From Ampullaceana balthica (taxonomy: Eukaryota; Mollusca; Gastropoda; Lymnaeidae): DNA of 64,000 nt. The notes below the pieces were generated by a model. It saw only the letters and a list, made by a program, of their open reading frames with translations. It was not told where the DNA came from and did no database searches. A program made the translations under genes and the position numbers. Where the stretch lies: the NCBI GenBank assembly GCA_944989445.1, contig CALYLW010001222.1:1-64000 (forward strand), written 5' to 3'. This document shows, piece after piece, positions 1 to 11,060 of this stretch (its first letter is position 1; each line of letters begins with the position of its first letter).

Positions 1-700
1 ACTGGTGCAAACTGGTTTACCAAAATCAAATTAGCTGTCTCGCCTCTATGTATGATGCGTTTCTTTATATCAAAGTATTATATTTTTATCACGTCTTCAT
101 CTCCAGTAATCGTATAGCTCCAAAATAACACGTAAATCACATGTCTGGGAATGTCTCTTATATAAGCAACTTTCTTTTCTTTGTTTAAAAAGTAAATAAA
201 TGAAAGTTTTAGAAAACTATCGAAAACAGTCAGCTAACATTGGAATGTTTTTATATTCCAGCATTGTTTCAAACAGGATAAACTACTCACCTTCACCTGG
301 AATAAAAACTTCTGTGCCTCTTGAAGATTATTCTGTACATACAAACATTTTACGTACCTAACTGGTATTTATAGCCATACGTTTGGAAATTACAGTATAT
401 ACTCGAGTGAAGGTAGCAGTCACTGTTTTTAATTTTAAAATTGGATATTTGATGCTCACCCGTATCTGAGCGGCATACCTTATAACGAAATTTACATTTT
501 CAGTTTTTAACTGTTTTCATTTGTTCAGTGAAATATTTCTTTGAATAAAATAATTAATGAATTAATTATTATTTTTTTTTAAATGAAAGCAGCTAAATAC
601 TTTAAAAACTTTTGTTGCTTTTACTAAACAATTTCTACAAAAATAGTAATTCATTATCTTCTCACAATTATATACAGAATAACATCAACACTAGCATACG
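1..700. other. AT-rich sequence without a recognisable gene
   Basis: Both strands are rich in stops and I see no domain, inverted repeat or tandem repeat. The sequence is ordinary intergenic or intronic DNA. Confidence 0.5.
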
Positions 701-701
701 A

Positions 702-1024
702 GGTAGCATTAAAAATCAAATTAGATGTAGCATTAACACATCAGATGTAGCATTAACACATCAGATGTAGCATTAACACATCAGATGTAGCATTAACACA
801 TCAGATGTAGCATTAACACAGCAGATTTAGCATTAACACATCAGATGTAGCATTAACACATCAGATGTAGCATTAACACATCAGATGTAGCATTAACACA
901 TCAGATGTAGCATTAACACATCAGATTAAGCATTAACACATCAGATGTAGCATTAAAACTCAAATCAGATGTAGCATTAACACATCAGATGTAGCATTAA
1001 AACATCAGATGTAGCATTAACACT
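702..1024. repeat. 20-bp minisatellite
   Basis: About 15 head-to-tail copies of ACATCAGATGTAGCATTAAC, with a few point variants and some longer units near both ends. No coding function is apparent. Confidence 0.95.
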
Positions 1025-1030
1025 CCCATC

Positions 1031-2865
1031 AGACTTATTTCCAGCTGAGTGATTATAATTCACTTATTAGAATGACGTCACTTTCTGATATTACATAAAA
1101 TAATTATAGAGTGAACGTAGAAACTCTCGAGACAAAAATGAAAGTTCTCGGTGATCCGTCTACCAGCAAAAGGCTTATGTTTGAAGCTTGGTTGTTAATC
1201 CTATGCCCCTATACATTCTACACCAGACTGCCATGGAACAAGATGTGTCATTGAAGGTAGGCAGATGGACTTGAAATTTCAAACCAAGCACTGTGCTCCA
1301 ATCGTCTACCCACATGATCTGATTTTCCACCCTTATACATCAATGTTTCCCATGTGTGGCCACTGTCTATAGTTTTAAAAAAATGCCGTTAAACAATCAG
1401 TTCCATAATCTCAGAAGCAGGATATATAAAGAAGAAAATGGAATAATTTCCTATTCCGCTTTTCTCATAAATCCATTCATGATATACGCAATCAAAGGCA
1501 GTTGGTTTTTTTGATGTTGTTTTTTTTACATTGTAAATGAATGTTATGGAGCTTGTTGCAGTAAAGTTACACGAAGATCAGATTAAGAAGACAATACCTA
1601 AGTCACAACCTGTGATGGATTTCTGGAAGCTTGTGCCAGTAATAAACAATTCTCATCTTAAGAAAAATAGATGCCGACTTAGATCAATTTTCGGCACAAA
1701 CTACTGCTGCGAATCGTTGTATTCCACAATGAAGTTATAAAATCAAAGCATCAAGCAGTAACTAGTAACCTGCATTTGACAGAATTTCGCGCAACTACTA
1801 GCTCTAAAAAACATTTAAAGAAACCTTCTAGCTCAAAGGCCTGTCGGCAGAATCATATCGACAATGTTGACTGTAATCTTAAATGCAGTGTGCTTCTATT
1901 CATATTTTTTACAAGTTTAAATAAATATCTGATGATAATGTAACTACAACTCATATATTTCTTTAACATGCGGTTAGGGTGAAATAATTGAAATGGTTAA
2001 ATCATATACTTTGAATAACAATAATTTTTATAATTCAATCAAAAAAGGAATTTTCATTGCGAGTGGGTGTCGTAAACCACTGTGCTTCAATTCGGCTCTC
2101 AACAATTTATTTAATTTTTACAGTGACTATGCCTATGCTATGGGTCTGGCCACCAATCGATTTGAATAAAAATGAATTTATATAGCATTCCATCTCATAT
2201 ATACATACAATTATTGGTGTCCCGTAACCTTGTGGTTGTAGGGGGTTTGAATGTTTCCATTAAAACTTTCTCGGGGCTTGGTAGACCTTGGCGGCGCCCA
2301 TCTCCTCTACAAGTATGCGTTGGACTTTTTAGCAATAGTCATTCATCAATATTTTTATTATGGCTTACCGTGGGCTAGATCCCACGCACATCAGCTTTTG
2401 AGGCGAGCGCAATGTTGACTTCACTATAAGATATAATATATACCTTATAGTTATAACACAGTTTAGAAGAAATGTTCTGGGTCAACAATGAAAGATGCCA
2501 ATTTTAAGTAAAGGGGTATAACATTTTAATTCAAGTAATTCTGGCAAACGGAAGTTATCTTGCCTGATTTAACTGGGCCGTGGGCCGGTAAATTGTCTTC
2601 CATTTTTGGAATTGAAGTTACTTATAGCGCCCATCCACCATCAAACCGATGTATTAAAATTCGTTCACTCGTTTATTAATGTCAAAATGTGAATTAAAAA
2701 ATAATTGGTGGTGCCTCCTATTAGAAAATATGAGAACTAAAAAGCTAGGAAATGCATAGTTTTGGACATTTAATGCAGTATATCTGTTTTCCCTTCTGTA
2801 AGAATCGACCAAGTTTCAGTATTCTACCTTAGTAGATTCAATTCGTATTGCAAACTTATATCGTA
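1031..2865. other. Non-coding stretch, no gene recognised
   Basis: Short open frames at 1537-1740 and 2172-2378 carry no recognisable domain and no initiation or splice context. The GC-richer block at about 2205-2420 may be an old repeat, but I cannot assign it. Confidence 0.4.
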
Positions 2866-2903
2866 TACAGGGTGGCCCCAAAAAAAAGTGGGACCGCCTA
2901 GAG

Positions 2904-3959
2904 CAGGGGTTCTTAACTAGTGGTGCATGCACCCCCAACCCTTGGGGGTGCATGAGCAGGTTCCAGGGGGTGCGCGAACGATTCAGAGAAAAAAAAGAAA
3001 AAGAAGAAGAAAAAAAAGAAGGAAAAAAAGAAAGAAAAACTAATAATCTGAAAATGTAAATTATAAGAAAAGGCATGCCGCGTCAAAGGGCGCCCATATA
3101 CAACCTTTTTGAAAGGTACATCTTTCTGCAAATTTCATTCATTACTTGGCATAGCTGGCTGACATCTTCTCAATCTTGAATGATCTCTCCAAGGACCTGC
3201 TGTGACTACAATGGATGCTACTGAGAGATTGCAAGCCTTCCTTAACAAACTGCCACTATTCCAACGACGACTAGAAAAGTCCAACTTGGCAAACTTTCCA
3301 CTCTTGGAGGAAGTTGTAATATCTGCTGCAGAAGGAAGCACTGAGGGATCACTGCCTGACAACATCAAAGTGGAAATTTCAGAGCACCTTTCAACATTTC
3401 AAAGGTCCTTTGATGGGTATTTCTGTCAAGAAATTTCTATGAAAGACCTTTGGATTCGCAATCCCTTTCTCTGTGACTTGGAAAACATTGATGACAGTGA
3501 CCTTGCTAAAGATGACCTGATTGATTTGAGAACCAGAGAAGTACTGATGAGTGCCTTCAGTTGCAATACCTTGATTGAAATTTAGTGCGCCCAGCTAGAG
3601 CCTACCCACAACTAGCCAGTACTAAGGGCAGTACTGACTCTCCTTCCATCTGCCACTACCTATCTCTGTAAAGCAGGATTCTCCACACTTTTGACGATTA
3701 AAACCAAGGCAAGGAATACGTTGAATGCAGAGGATGACATGAGAGTTAATTTGTCCGAAACAGTCCCCAGATTTAAATTGCTGTTTGATCATAAGCAGCA
3801 TATCTCTCACTAAATTCCCTGTTGCATATTGTCAAAACTGTTGTGTTCCTAAAATAAACTTAGTTTATTATGCATTTTCTGCAAGTTTCATGAGGGGGTG
3901 CATGAACTTTTTTGGGCATCTGAAGGGGTGCATGGACCCCAAAAGGTTAGGAACCACTG
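2904..3959 (+). mobile_element. hAT element nested in the mariner-like element, 8-bp TSD
   Basis: The left end is CAGGGGTTCTTAAC and the right end is GTTAGGAACCACTG, its imperfect inverse. Both are bordered by the direct repeat GCCTAGAG (2896-2903 and 3960-3967), the 8-bp target duplication expected of hAT elements. The two ends also share a GGGGGTGCATG motif. Inside lies a transposase relic at about 3139-3813. Confidence 0.95.
3139..3813 (+). pseudogene. hAT transposase remnant (ZBED5/FAM200-like C-terminal half)
   Basis: The readable part begins as LADIFSILNDLSKDL at about 3155, shifts frame, and continues as an open frame from 3202 (MDATERLQAFLNKLPLFQRR and onward), ending in frame at 3585. 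A further frameshifted segment up to the TAA at 3811-3813 reads YLCKAGFSTLLTIKTKARN, the hallmark of the hAT C-terminal dimerisation region. The residue order matches the C-terminal half of domesticated vertebrate ZBED/FAM200 proteins, which derive from hAT transposases. Two frameshifts and the lack of an N-terminal BED finger and of most of the catalytic core make it a dead fragment. It lies inside the element with the 8-bp target duplication and is its former transposase. Confidence 0.85.
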
Positions 3960-4354
3960 GCCTAGAGCAATGTCACCTTCATTGAACCAGACATGTGGCC
4001 ACAAAATAGCACGGATCTAAACCCGGTAGATTATGCTATTTGGGGTGCCCTCCAACAAAAAAGTCTACTTTCGTCGTTGATGTGCAACAATAGAACAACT
4101 GAAATTGGCCATTGTTGAAGAGTGGCAACATTTGCCTCAGCGGTTTATAAACAAGAGCATTGACCAGTAGCGAAGACGTTTAGAAAAAACTTTTGAGAAC
4201 CGAGGATGGCACATTAAATTTGAATTCCAATGTTATATAAATTAACATTTGGCGACAATTTACTTGATGTTTTGTAGAAAACAGTTACAAAAAATATTAT
4301 TATTTGAAATTATACAGACGGTCCCACTTTTTTTTTAGCAACCCTGTATAACCG

Positions 4355-5600
4355 TGATTCCCAAAGTGGGCGCGACCGCCCCTTTGTGGGCGCTGAAGCG
4401 ATCCAGGGGGGCGGTGAAAGCCAAAGTTTCATTAAACGGTGATAACAAGATAATGATTTATTTTATTTTCGAACACTAAAATAAAAAATTATCAAACAAC
4501 CGACATTAAAAAAACTCTTTTCAACCGCAACCACACAAGATTGCGATGGCGAGCAGTAATAGAAGTAAAAAAAAGATTTTTAAAAACCACGTTTTTATAA
4601 GCGGACTAAAAAGAAGAAAATAATTTAAAACTTATAAGTTCAAGTACTTTAATTTAATATGACTAAAAACGTGGGGCGGGCACTTATGAGGCTCATACTC
4701 TCACTTATAGATCTCTCTTTTGCCTTCTAAATTAGAAATCTTTAATTTTTATACCAAACACCCGCCCCACGTTTTTTAAATCAAAGTACTTGAACTTATA
4801 AGTTTTAAATTATTTTCTTCTTTTTAGTCCGCTTATAAAAACGTGGTTTTTAAAAATCATTTTTTTACCTTTATTTATTTTATTCTTTTTAGTCCACTTA
4901 TAACAACCTGGTTTTTAAAAATATTTTTTTATCTCTATTTATTTTACCAAACACCTCACAAGCGCCCGCCCAACGTTTTAAAAACATTGTGATGTGGTCA
5001 CGGGGTGAACACACGGATGTCACCAAAAGCAGACGGTACAGATGCTTATATATCGACTATAGATAAACTAAAAAGTTCAATAATTTAATAACGGTACCTT
5101 CGATCGATCTGAAATTTTAATACAATGCATTGTCATCCAAGATCTATCGGTGGTAAAATTTTCAGATCTCTAGGACCATCAAAAGTGGTTCAATTTCACG
5201 TTGGCAGATTTGAAAAAATCTTGGACAAACAAACCAACAAACAGGAACGAAAGCGAGTTAATAAAAACGTGGTTTAAAAAAAAGATGAAGACCGACTCTC
5301 TTATTATCAGCACTTGGATGCTCTCCATTTAGATTTTTATCAACTATTTGATGATATTTTGAAAATGAACATACCTAATTGGATTTTGGATCCTTTTTTT
5401 GAAGTGCAAACAGAATAATGTTCGCAGTTACAAGAAGAACTGATGGAAGGAACTAAAAATGATGAATTAAATTTAAATTCAAACGCGGCTTCCAACAATT
5501 CTGGCTGGACAATGATAACCCTACAGCTTATCCTGAAACATGCGCTGTAATTTAAAAGTTCTTGATTAAATTTCCTTCATCATATTTAGTGTAAAGTGGC
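4355..5600 (+). mobile_element. Second hAT relic with transposase C-terminal fragment
   Basis: A hAT-type end (GTGATTCCCAAAGTGGGCGC) begins at 4354. At about 5280-5590 the + strand encodes, with frameshifts and stops, a segment reading YYQHLDALHLDFYQLFDDIL, then NIPNWILDPFFEVQTE, LQEELMEGTKNDEL and FLIKFPSSYLV. This order matches the C-terminal half of hAT/ZBED transposases. No matching right end was found, so the right boundary is approximate. The left part contains the foldback at 4577-4857. Confidence 0.7.
4577..4857. repeat. Foldback: roughly 100-bp arms around an 80-bp spacer
   Basis: 4577-4680 and 4761-4857 are inverted copies sharing the block AACTTATAAGTTCAAGTACTT and the block GTGGGGCGGG. 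A third, partial copy of the right arm follows in direct orientation at about 4858-4925. This may be the remains of a small inverted-repeat element within the hAT relic. Confidence 0.9.
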
Positions 5601-5872
5601 TTCAGTTCGGTAACCATTTTATTAACAAACAAACATACACAAAAAACAATAGCAACACACAAAAAAACAACAACAACAAAAAAACAACAAAAAACAAACA
5701 AAAAGAATATAAATAGAACTTCTCCTTCGTGTTATAATCTACTTGTAGTCAAGAAGCTTTTATTGTATATCCTCTGGGGCTGAATCAGCTTCCGCACAAA
5801 GTGGTCAACTCAGGATATTGAAGAGTTTTTCCAGATTGTTGTCCTCAGTGGACAATGGCGTTTACTCCTATT
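5601..5872. other. A-rich low-complexity stretch and spacer
   Basis: 5615-5705 is a run of AAC/AAAC-rich simple sequence. The rest shows nothing recognisable. Confidence 0.6.
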
Positions 5873-6036
5873 CAGTAGCGTAACTGGATTTCCCGTGCCC
5901 TTGGCTAATTTATTTTTGGCGCCCTTGACAATTATAATCCAAAAGGTAGGAAAATACTAAACTTTGAATAAATTGAAGTATTAGCCATCGGCTCCCTTGG
6001 CAACTGCCCCGATGCCAGGTCGTTGTTACGCCTCTG
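5873..6036. mobile_element. 164-bp MITE with 8-bp TSD, related to the 18.6-22.4 kb element
   Basis: The ends are CAGTAGCGTAACTGG and an inverse ending GTTGTTACGCCTCTG. The direct repeat CTCCTATT flanks both sides (5865-5872 and 6037-6044). Internal text (TTTGGCGCCCTTG, GCCCCGATGCCA) is shared with both ends of the large element at 18596-22418, so this is a short deletion derivative of that family. Confidence 0.9.
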
Positions 6037-6227
6037 CTCCTATTCCTCTGCCCCCCTCGCCTTTCTCCTGGCTCTTCTTTCTTAGCTCCCCTAGCTGTGA
6101 GTAGGTAGTCCAAACTGGCGAAAAAACGCGTTTTGGTGTCATTTTCCGTAGTTTTCAAAAAATAAATAAAAAGACCTTTCCCAACTAAATACGTGAACAT
6201 TATAAAAGCCCCCTCCCCCCTAGGTGC

Positions 6228-6530
6228 GTTACGTCATTTATGGACGGCCCCTTTCACCGGAAGTTTGGTGTCATCTTTCACCGGAAGTATGGTGTCATCT
6301 TTCACCGGAAGTATGGTGTCATCTTTCACAGGAAGTATGGTGTCATCTTTCACCGGAAGTATGGTGTCATCGTTCACCGGAAGTATGGTGTCATCTTTCA
6401 CCTGAAGTATGGTGTCATCTTTCACCGGAAGTATGGTGTCATCTTTCACCGGAAGTATGGTGTCATCTTTCACTCGAAGTATGGTGTCATCTTTCACCGG
6501 AAGTATGGTGTCATCTTTCACCAGGAGAGT
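6228..6530. repeat. 24-bp minisatellite beside a GGCCGTCCATAAA element end
   Basis: About 11 copies of a 24-bp unit (GGAAGTATGGTGTCATCTTT plus CACC). Because 24 is a multiple of 3, long frames stay open on both strands; these are not genes. The array begins right after ACGTCATTTATGGACGGCCC, the terminal sequence of an inverted-repeat family seen elsewhere in the window. Confidence 0.95.
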
Positions 6531-6544
6531 GGTTGAATCACTGG

Positions 6545-6870
6545 CTTAACTATTGGTAACATGAATTTTGAATCAAGTCATTTAATTTATTCACTGACTC
6601 TCATCACCAAGCTGTACCGATGACGTTGTTTAAAATAAATACAAACAAAATTACAGTAACACACACGACTGTTGCTTTCTAAGCAGGACATTAATATAGA
6701 ATGACTATTGAGAACAAACTTTATGACAAGATGACATTTGCATTTAATGATCCCAGCGTATTTTACAAGTCATATTTTTATTCCCATCTAGTGCCACACA
6801 TTAACATAAACTATGGCACCACTTAGACATTAAAACAAAAAAACTCGATGTCCACCATGACTGGTTAGAT
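6545..6870. other. Upstream region of Kunitz gene 1
   Basis: No gene or repeat is apparent. From about 6790 the sequence is nearly identical to the region upstream of Kunitz gene 2 (from about 16357), so it is part of the duplicated unit. Confidence 0.6.
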
Positions 6871-6873
6871 TCC

Positions 6874-6880
6874 TATAAAA
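6874..6880 (+). promoter_or_regulatory. TATA box of Kunitz gene 1
   Basis: TATAAAA lies 98 bp upstream of the ATG, in a context (ATTCCTATAAAAGCTTCAAC) conserved exactly in front of the paralogue at 16437. This fits a short 5' UTR. Confidence 0.75.
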
Positions 6881-6971
6881 GCTTCAACTAACAGTAACAC
6901 AATCACAACGCCTTCAACCATCCGAAGAATTTCTGCTATAAGTCCGAAGACTTCCAAACCCACGAAAGAAA

Positions 6972-7653
6972 ATGATGACCAAAATGATTGTGTTTTGTCT
7001 GTTTGGCATGCTCTGCATTCAGCTGTCCACCCAACAGAATGGTGAGTACAAACTGTTTGTATGTTTGTAAAGAGAAATGTTTGTATCGTTCAGGTTTAAA
7101 ATTGTTACAAATATGTTACCAGAGCTATTTTAGGTTGATGTATATCTTGTCTATTATAAAAAAATTATTTTCATTATTTAACTCCCTTTTTTCCGCTCTT
7201 TGTCGACACGTTGCTTATATTTCTGTGGGTATTTTCAGGCTCACCCAAAGCCTGTTTGATTGCTTTCTTTTTAATTAAAGTCTTACCACCTAGTTTTTTA
7301 ATGAAAAGCTTTGGTAGTCAATCAATGTTTCACGCTTGTCAATAAAAATGAACTTTAAATGCATGACGGTAGATTCAAGATCTCTGTAAAACCAATAAAT
7401 TTAAAAATCATTTTAATGTTATTATCAAAATACCTTGGACTTTTTCTAAACTTAATCACTCATTTCATCTACAGCTATTTGTGAACTGGAGTCTGCCGCT
7501 GGACCCTGCAGAGGAATCTTCCATCGTTACTTTTTCAACCAAGTCACCGGTGCATGTGAGGTCTTCACTTACGGAGGTTGTGAGGGAAACGCTAACAACT
7601 TTGAAAGTGAAGAGCTCTGCTTGGCCACCTGTAAACCTGCCCTGAAGAAATAG
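6972..7653 (+). CDS. Secreted single-domain Kunitz-type serine protease inhibitor (copy 1)
   Basis: Two coding exons, 6972-7041 and 7475-7653, are joined by a phase-1 intron (GTGAGT donor, CTACAG acceptor) and give 82 residues. Exon 1 encodes the start and a hydrophobic signal peptide (MMTKMIVFCLFGMLCIQLST). Exon 2 encodes one complete Kunitz domain with all six cysteines in standard spacing (ELES..GPCRG.. ACEVFTYGGCEGN ..LCLATC). The residue after the second Cys, the P1 position in this family, is Arg, which predicts inhibition of trypsin-like proteases. The protein should be secreted. The first of the two adjacent ATGs is used here; starting at Met2 would make no functional difference. An AATAAA poly(A) signal is at 7788-7793. 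The gene is a tandem duplicate of the gene at 16535-18028. Family membership is certain; the actual target protease is unknown. Confidence 0.95.
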
Positions 7654-7787
7654 ACACGCTCTATTGGGAAGAAGACATGCAGTTTTAGTTAGGAAATTCA
7701 AATCACAATTTTAAACCTGGTCCATTTTCAAATTTGTAATGTCTTGACTTCTTGTAAACATGTAAAAATATAAATTGAACTTCAAGC

Positions 7788-7793
7788 AATAAA
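7788..7793 (+). terminator. Poly(A) signal of Kunitz gene 1
   Basis: AATAAA lies 135 bp after the stop codon. It is the only canonical signal in the 3' flank. Confidence 0.7.
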
Positions 7794-7799
7794 TCCATC

Positions 7800-8301
7800 T
7801 AGTTTTAACTCTATTTGCTTATTAATTCTATTTAATGTGTGTTCTAGTACTAGAGCTGTTTTGTCATTTGATTCGTTGTTTTAAACTCTTTCTTAACTTT
7901 TAACAGAATCTAAATAATTTTATCAAAGTTTATGTGTTGGCTGCCACAAATGACCCATTTTAAGATCTAAGCGAGTTACGTTAAAGGATATTTAACTTTT
8001 GTTGGCTCTATTGTCAAAATATGAAACAAACTTCTCGAAAACATTAGTCAAATGTTGAGGGTTGCCGTGTTACTTCGAGTCTTATATTTAGGGTATCGCC
8101 TTCATTGGTGCACAAATTCCAAGTTCTTCAAACTAGAAATTGAAATAGAATAAAAGGCTCAATGGATTTTTTCAAGCATTTTTTATCGTTACAAACGATT
8201 GTAATTTTATAATTATTAAATAGTCTCCTGCTGGTGATGAAAGCCATCATTGAAAACAAAGGCATTTGGTTTAATTTTCTATTAACAGAAGTAGGGGAAA
8301 C
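7800..8301. other. 3' flank of Kunitz gene 1, no further gene
   Basis: AT-rich sequence without recognisable features until the inverted-repeat element begins at 8302. Confidence 0.5.
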
Positions 8302-9082
8302 CAGAGGCGTCACTAGGGTTGGTGTCACCCGGGGCGGTAGCTCATGGTGTCACCCCTTCACGACTGAAGGGGCCGCCCATAAATGACGTCACACGATTTT
8401 GGGCGATTTTTACCCCACCCTCCCCCCAGCGCCATATTTTGTCACAAAAACGTAGACCCCCACCCATTTATTTACGATATGACGTCACAAAGCCTTGACC
8501 CCCCCAGTGGCGTCACTAGGGGGGGCGGGCGGGCCGCCCCGGGTGACACCCATCAGGGGGTGACACTCGAGCCTAAAATTTTACTGTGTACGATTTTATG
8601 TCAGAAAACAAAAGATGACAATTTTTTTATATAGAAAGAAATTAAGAAATACAATGAAATACGTTAAACGTGAAAATTCTTATTAAAAAATTATCAGTTA
8701 ACTTGCAATAATAAAACAGTCCCAACACACGAACAACATTAAAACAAATTAGGAAAAAAAGAAAAGAAATAGTCGCAGCAGAGAGATCTTTTAAAAAAAC
8801 GGCTGGAATGAAAGAGGCAGTGTCTTCTGTTTTAAAAGATATAAAGCCATTTGGGCTTGGATACACCGACACCATGAACGATTCCCACCTAACGAATCCC
8901 TCCACCACAGTGGGGTGGGGGAATACGATTTTTATCACGAAAGAATAAAATCAAAAGATGGGTTTTTCTTTGTTGATGTTTTTCTTGAGGAAAATTATGA
9001 GTTCAATGTCTTTGAGTTAATATTTTGTATATATATATTTATTAAAGGAATGAAAGCATAGATATGTATGTTTATATACAGG

Positions 9083-9700
9083 TAGTCCTCCGGTTACGAC
9101 GGTCCCATCCCGACTTACGCTGTTTAGTGCTTACGAACGCGCCCCCGTAAAGAATAGTACTACGCGTTATTCCGTATTTAAAAATAAAGATTCATGAGGT
9201 AACGAATTCTTTTCTCTATTTGAAATAAAAAAAATTATAGAAAAATATGTATGATTATTATTTCAACCAACAACTTTCGTTTGCGAATTTTTCAAATGGC
9301 GAAGTTTTCAATCAAGTCAGTATGGCTAAGGAAGCTTACACGTTCCTTTTCAATGCTCATTAGAGAGAGCATATTCAGACTTTTTCGTCCCATGCAAATT
9401 CTAACTCATTATATATATTCTTTTCAACTTTGAAAAGGATCGCTCTCAGCTGCAGTTTGATGTCATCATTGAAAGATAGATGCGAAGTACGATGTGTACA
9501 TTTGTAAAGGACTGTGTGAAATATAGCTCATTCAAAAGCAGCAAATTTTTTTAGCTCTGTGCAAGTTTATGGAGTTTCGCTTTGTGCTAATTCCTTTTCC
9601 TTACCCTGAGCATGGGGCTGGACAATAACTTTTTTAAGAGTTCTGAAAATTGGACTAATTCTGAAGGTAAGCAGTCTTCGAAATCACTCATGAACCTACA
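9083..9700. other. Probable transposon end, otherwise uninformative
   Basis: CAGGTAGTCCTCCGGTTACGACGGTC at 9080-9105 has the look of a DNA-transposon terminus; no partner end was found. The remainder to about 9700 shows no recognisable content. Confidence 0.3.
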
Positions 9701-9714
9701 TGTGGAAGAAACTC

Positions 9715-10180
9715 AGAAGCCCCGAGCCTAGTGCTCTTTATGGGTCTTCCCGAAGGCCCCCCTTAGCCATCTGGGACGTAACAGCTGAGGAAACAAAAAA
9801 AAAGCGGTCGCTTCTGAAACGGCCACCTGGGCATCCAGGACATACAGTCGAAGATGCCTCCCACTAAGTTGCCCTCACAAGGAGGTGGTGGAATTTCCTA
9901 CTACGACCCGCTACCACTTTGGCGCCATCCCGGCAAAGCACACGGGTCTCCATGGTTAGGACCGCCGCAGACCGGGGGATCATCAAAGACCTACCTAGGG
10001 TGCAACCCCCACTGGAAGGTTATCTCAGAGCTGGCTTCCAATGCGTTCTTCGCGGCACTTTTTGCTAATCCGTACTGGCACTCCTGGCCCTAAACCGGCA
10101 CCGCTCGATGGCGTTGCTAGTAAATTGAGGGGGGGACGAAACGGTTGCTTCGGATTTACCCGACCCCTTCTTCGAAATCA
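9715..10180. other. GC-richer repeat-like block of unknown type
   Basis: This block is clearly richer in G and C than its surroundings and has two overlapping short frames (9854-10093, 10041-10235) with no recognisable domain. It lies inside the inverted-repeat element. It could be a SINE, a LINE tail or an old transposon internal segment. Confidence 0.3.
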
Positions 10181-10189
10181 CTTGAATGT

Positions 10190-11060
10190 TCTTCCATTAA
10201 CTTGGCTGCTGCCCATCGGGTGGCGAAAGTGCTGAGCTCAGTTAGGTTTGTAAGAAAGCCAAATTTCTCATGGATGTATTTATATGCACCTAACCAATGT
10301 TGTAGGGCTTAAGAAAGTTTGTCAATGATTACCAGAAATACCTCAATCTTGAATTTTTTTCTCCAGGAGAATACTGTTTTGTTGATGTCCCTTTATCAAA
10401 CTGACGCTTTCTTTTTTGTTTGATAGTATTGAAGATTGTTTACACTGTTTTTACCACGGACTTTTCCTTTCCTTTGTCTTCATAGGAATAAAATTAAGAA
10501 TGCTATTTTTTAACAAACTCAATGAGAGACTTCCTTTCTAAAATTGTTTCCCAAATTTCAAGTAAAATAGCGACTTCCAGTTGTTCAATTTCCTTTAGAA
10601 ATCCTTCTTCTTCAAGTCGGCAGTCACGTGGCTGATTTTCATTCGTTGCTAATTCTTCTAGTGCTGCGATATTCTCATGGTATGAGCTATTAACAGACCT
10701 TACAGCATAATGTCAGGCTGACCATCTTGTGTCAGACAAGGCTTTGTTAGCATGTATCAATTTCATATGTTTTTGAAGTACCTGTCAACGATGAGTAGAT
10801 GCAACAAGTCGGGTATAAAGATTTTGCAGAAGACAAAAAAATCTGACCGCAGTAGGACAACCTGCTGCTCTTTTCCCAACCAAATTAAAGGAATGAGCTG
10901 TGCACGGCACATAATGAGCTACAATGCACTTCTCACGAAGAATAGCCTGGTTTCCGTTATACTTCCTACTCATTTGCAGCATTGCCGTATGACTGTCCAA
11001 GGCATTTTCAGGGATTCGTACAAACATAATGGCCTGCATCTTTATTATACACTATAATTC
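10190..11060 (-). pseudogene. ZMYM1/TTF-finger type hAT transposase relic
   Basis: Read on the minus strand from about 11040, the frame encodes HYVPCTAHSFNLVGKRAA, then FFCLLQNLYTRLVASTHRWQ, then ALSDTRWSAHYAVRSVNSS and EEGFLKEIEQLEVAILLEIW. These are in the order seen in hAT transposases of the ZMYM1 / TTF-type zinc-finger family. Upstream finger and catalytic start segments are absent and several stops and frameshifts interrupt the downstream part. A CAGGGGCGGATTAAAAGG-like end (inverse, about 11100-11135) adjoins its 5' side and may be the original terminus. It is a dead transposase. Confidence 0.8.

Larger units (their letters stand above)
2868..4346 (+). mobile_element. Tc1/mariner-like element, internally deleted, TA target duplication
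   Basis: The ends are imperfect inverted repeats of about 29 bp: 2868 onward reads CAGGGTGGCCCC then an A-run then GTGGGACCG, and 4318-4346 is its inverse. Both ends are flanked by TA. Downstream of the nested hAT, bases of about 3970-4060 translate as a decayed transposase block containing DLNPVDYAIWGALQQK, the DD(E/D) region of Tc1/mariner transposases. Almost everything between the left terminal repeat and this block is missing, so the copy is non-autonomous. A hAT element sits directly beside the left terminal repeat. Confidence 0.85.

Noticed and set aside
3202..3585. 127-residue frame as a possible host gene
   Set aside because: It is a fragment of a hAT transposase inside an element with perfect target duplications and is frameshifted on both sides.
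6224..6559. Open frames on both strands with EVWCHLSP or KDDTILPV repeats
   Set aside because: Artefacts of a 24-bp minisatellite.
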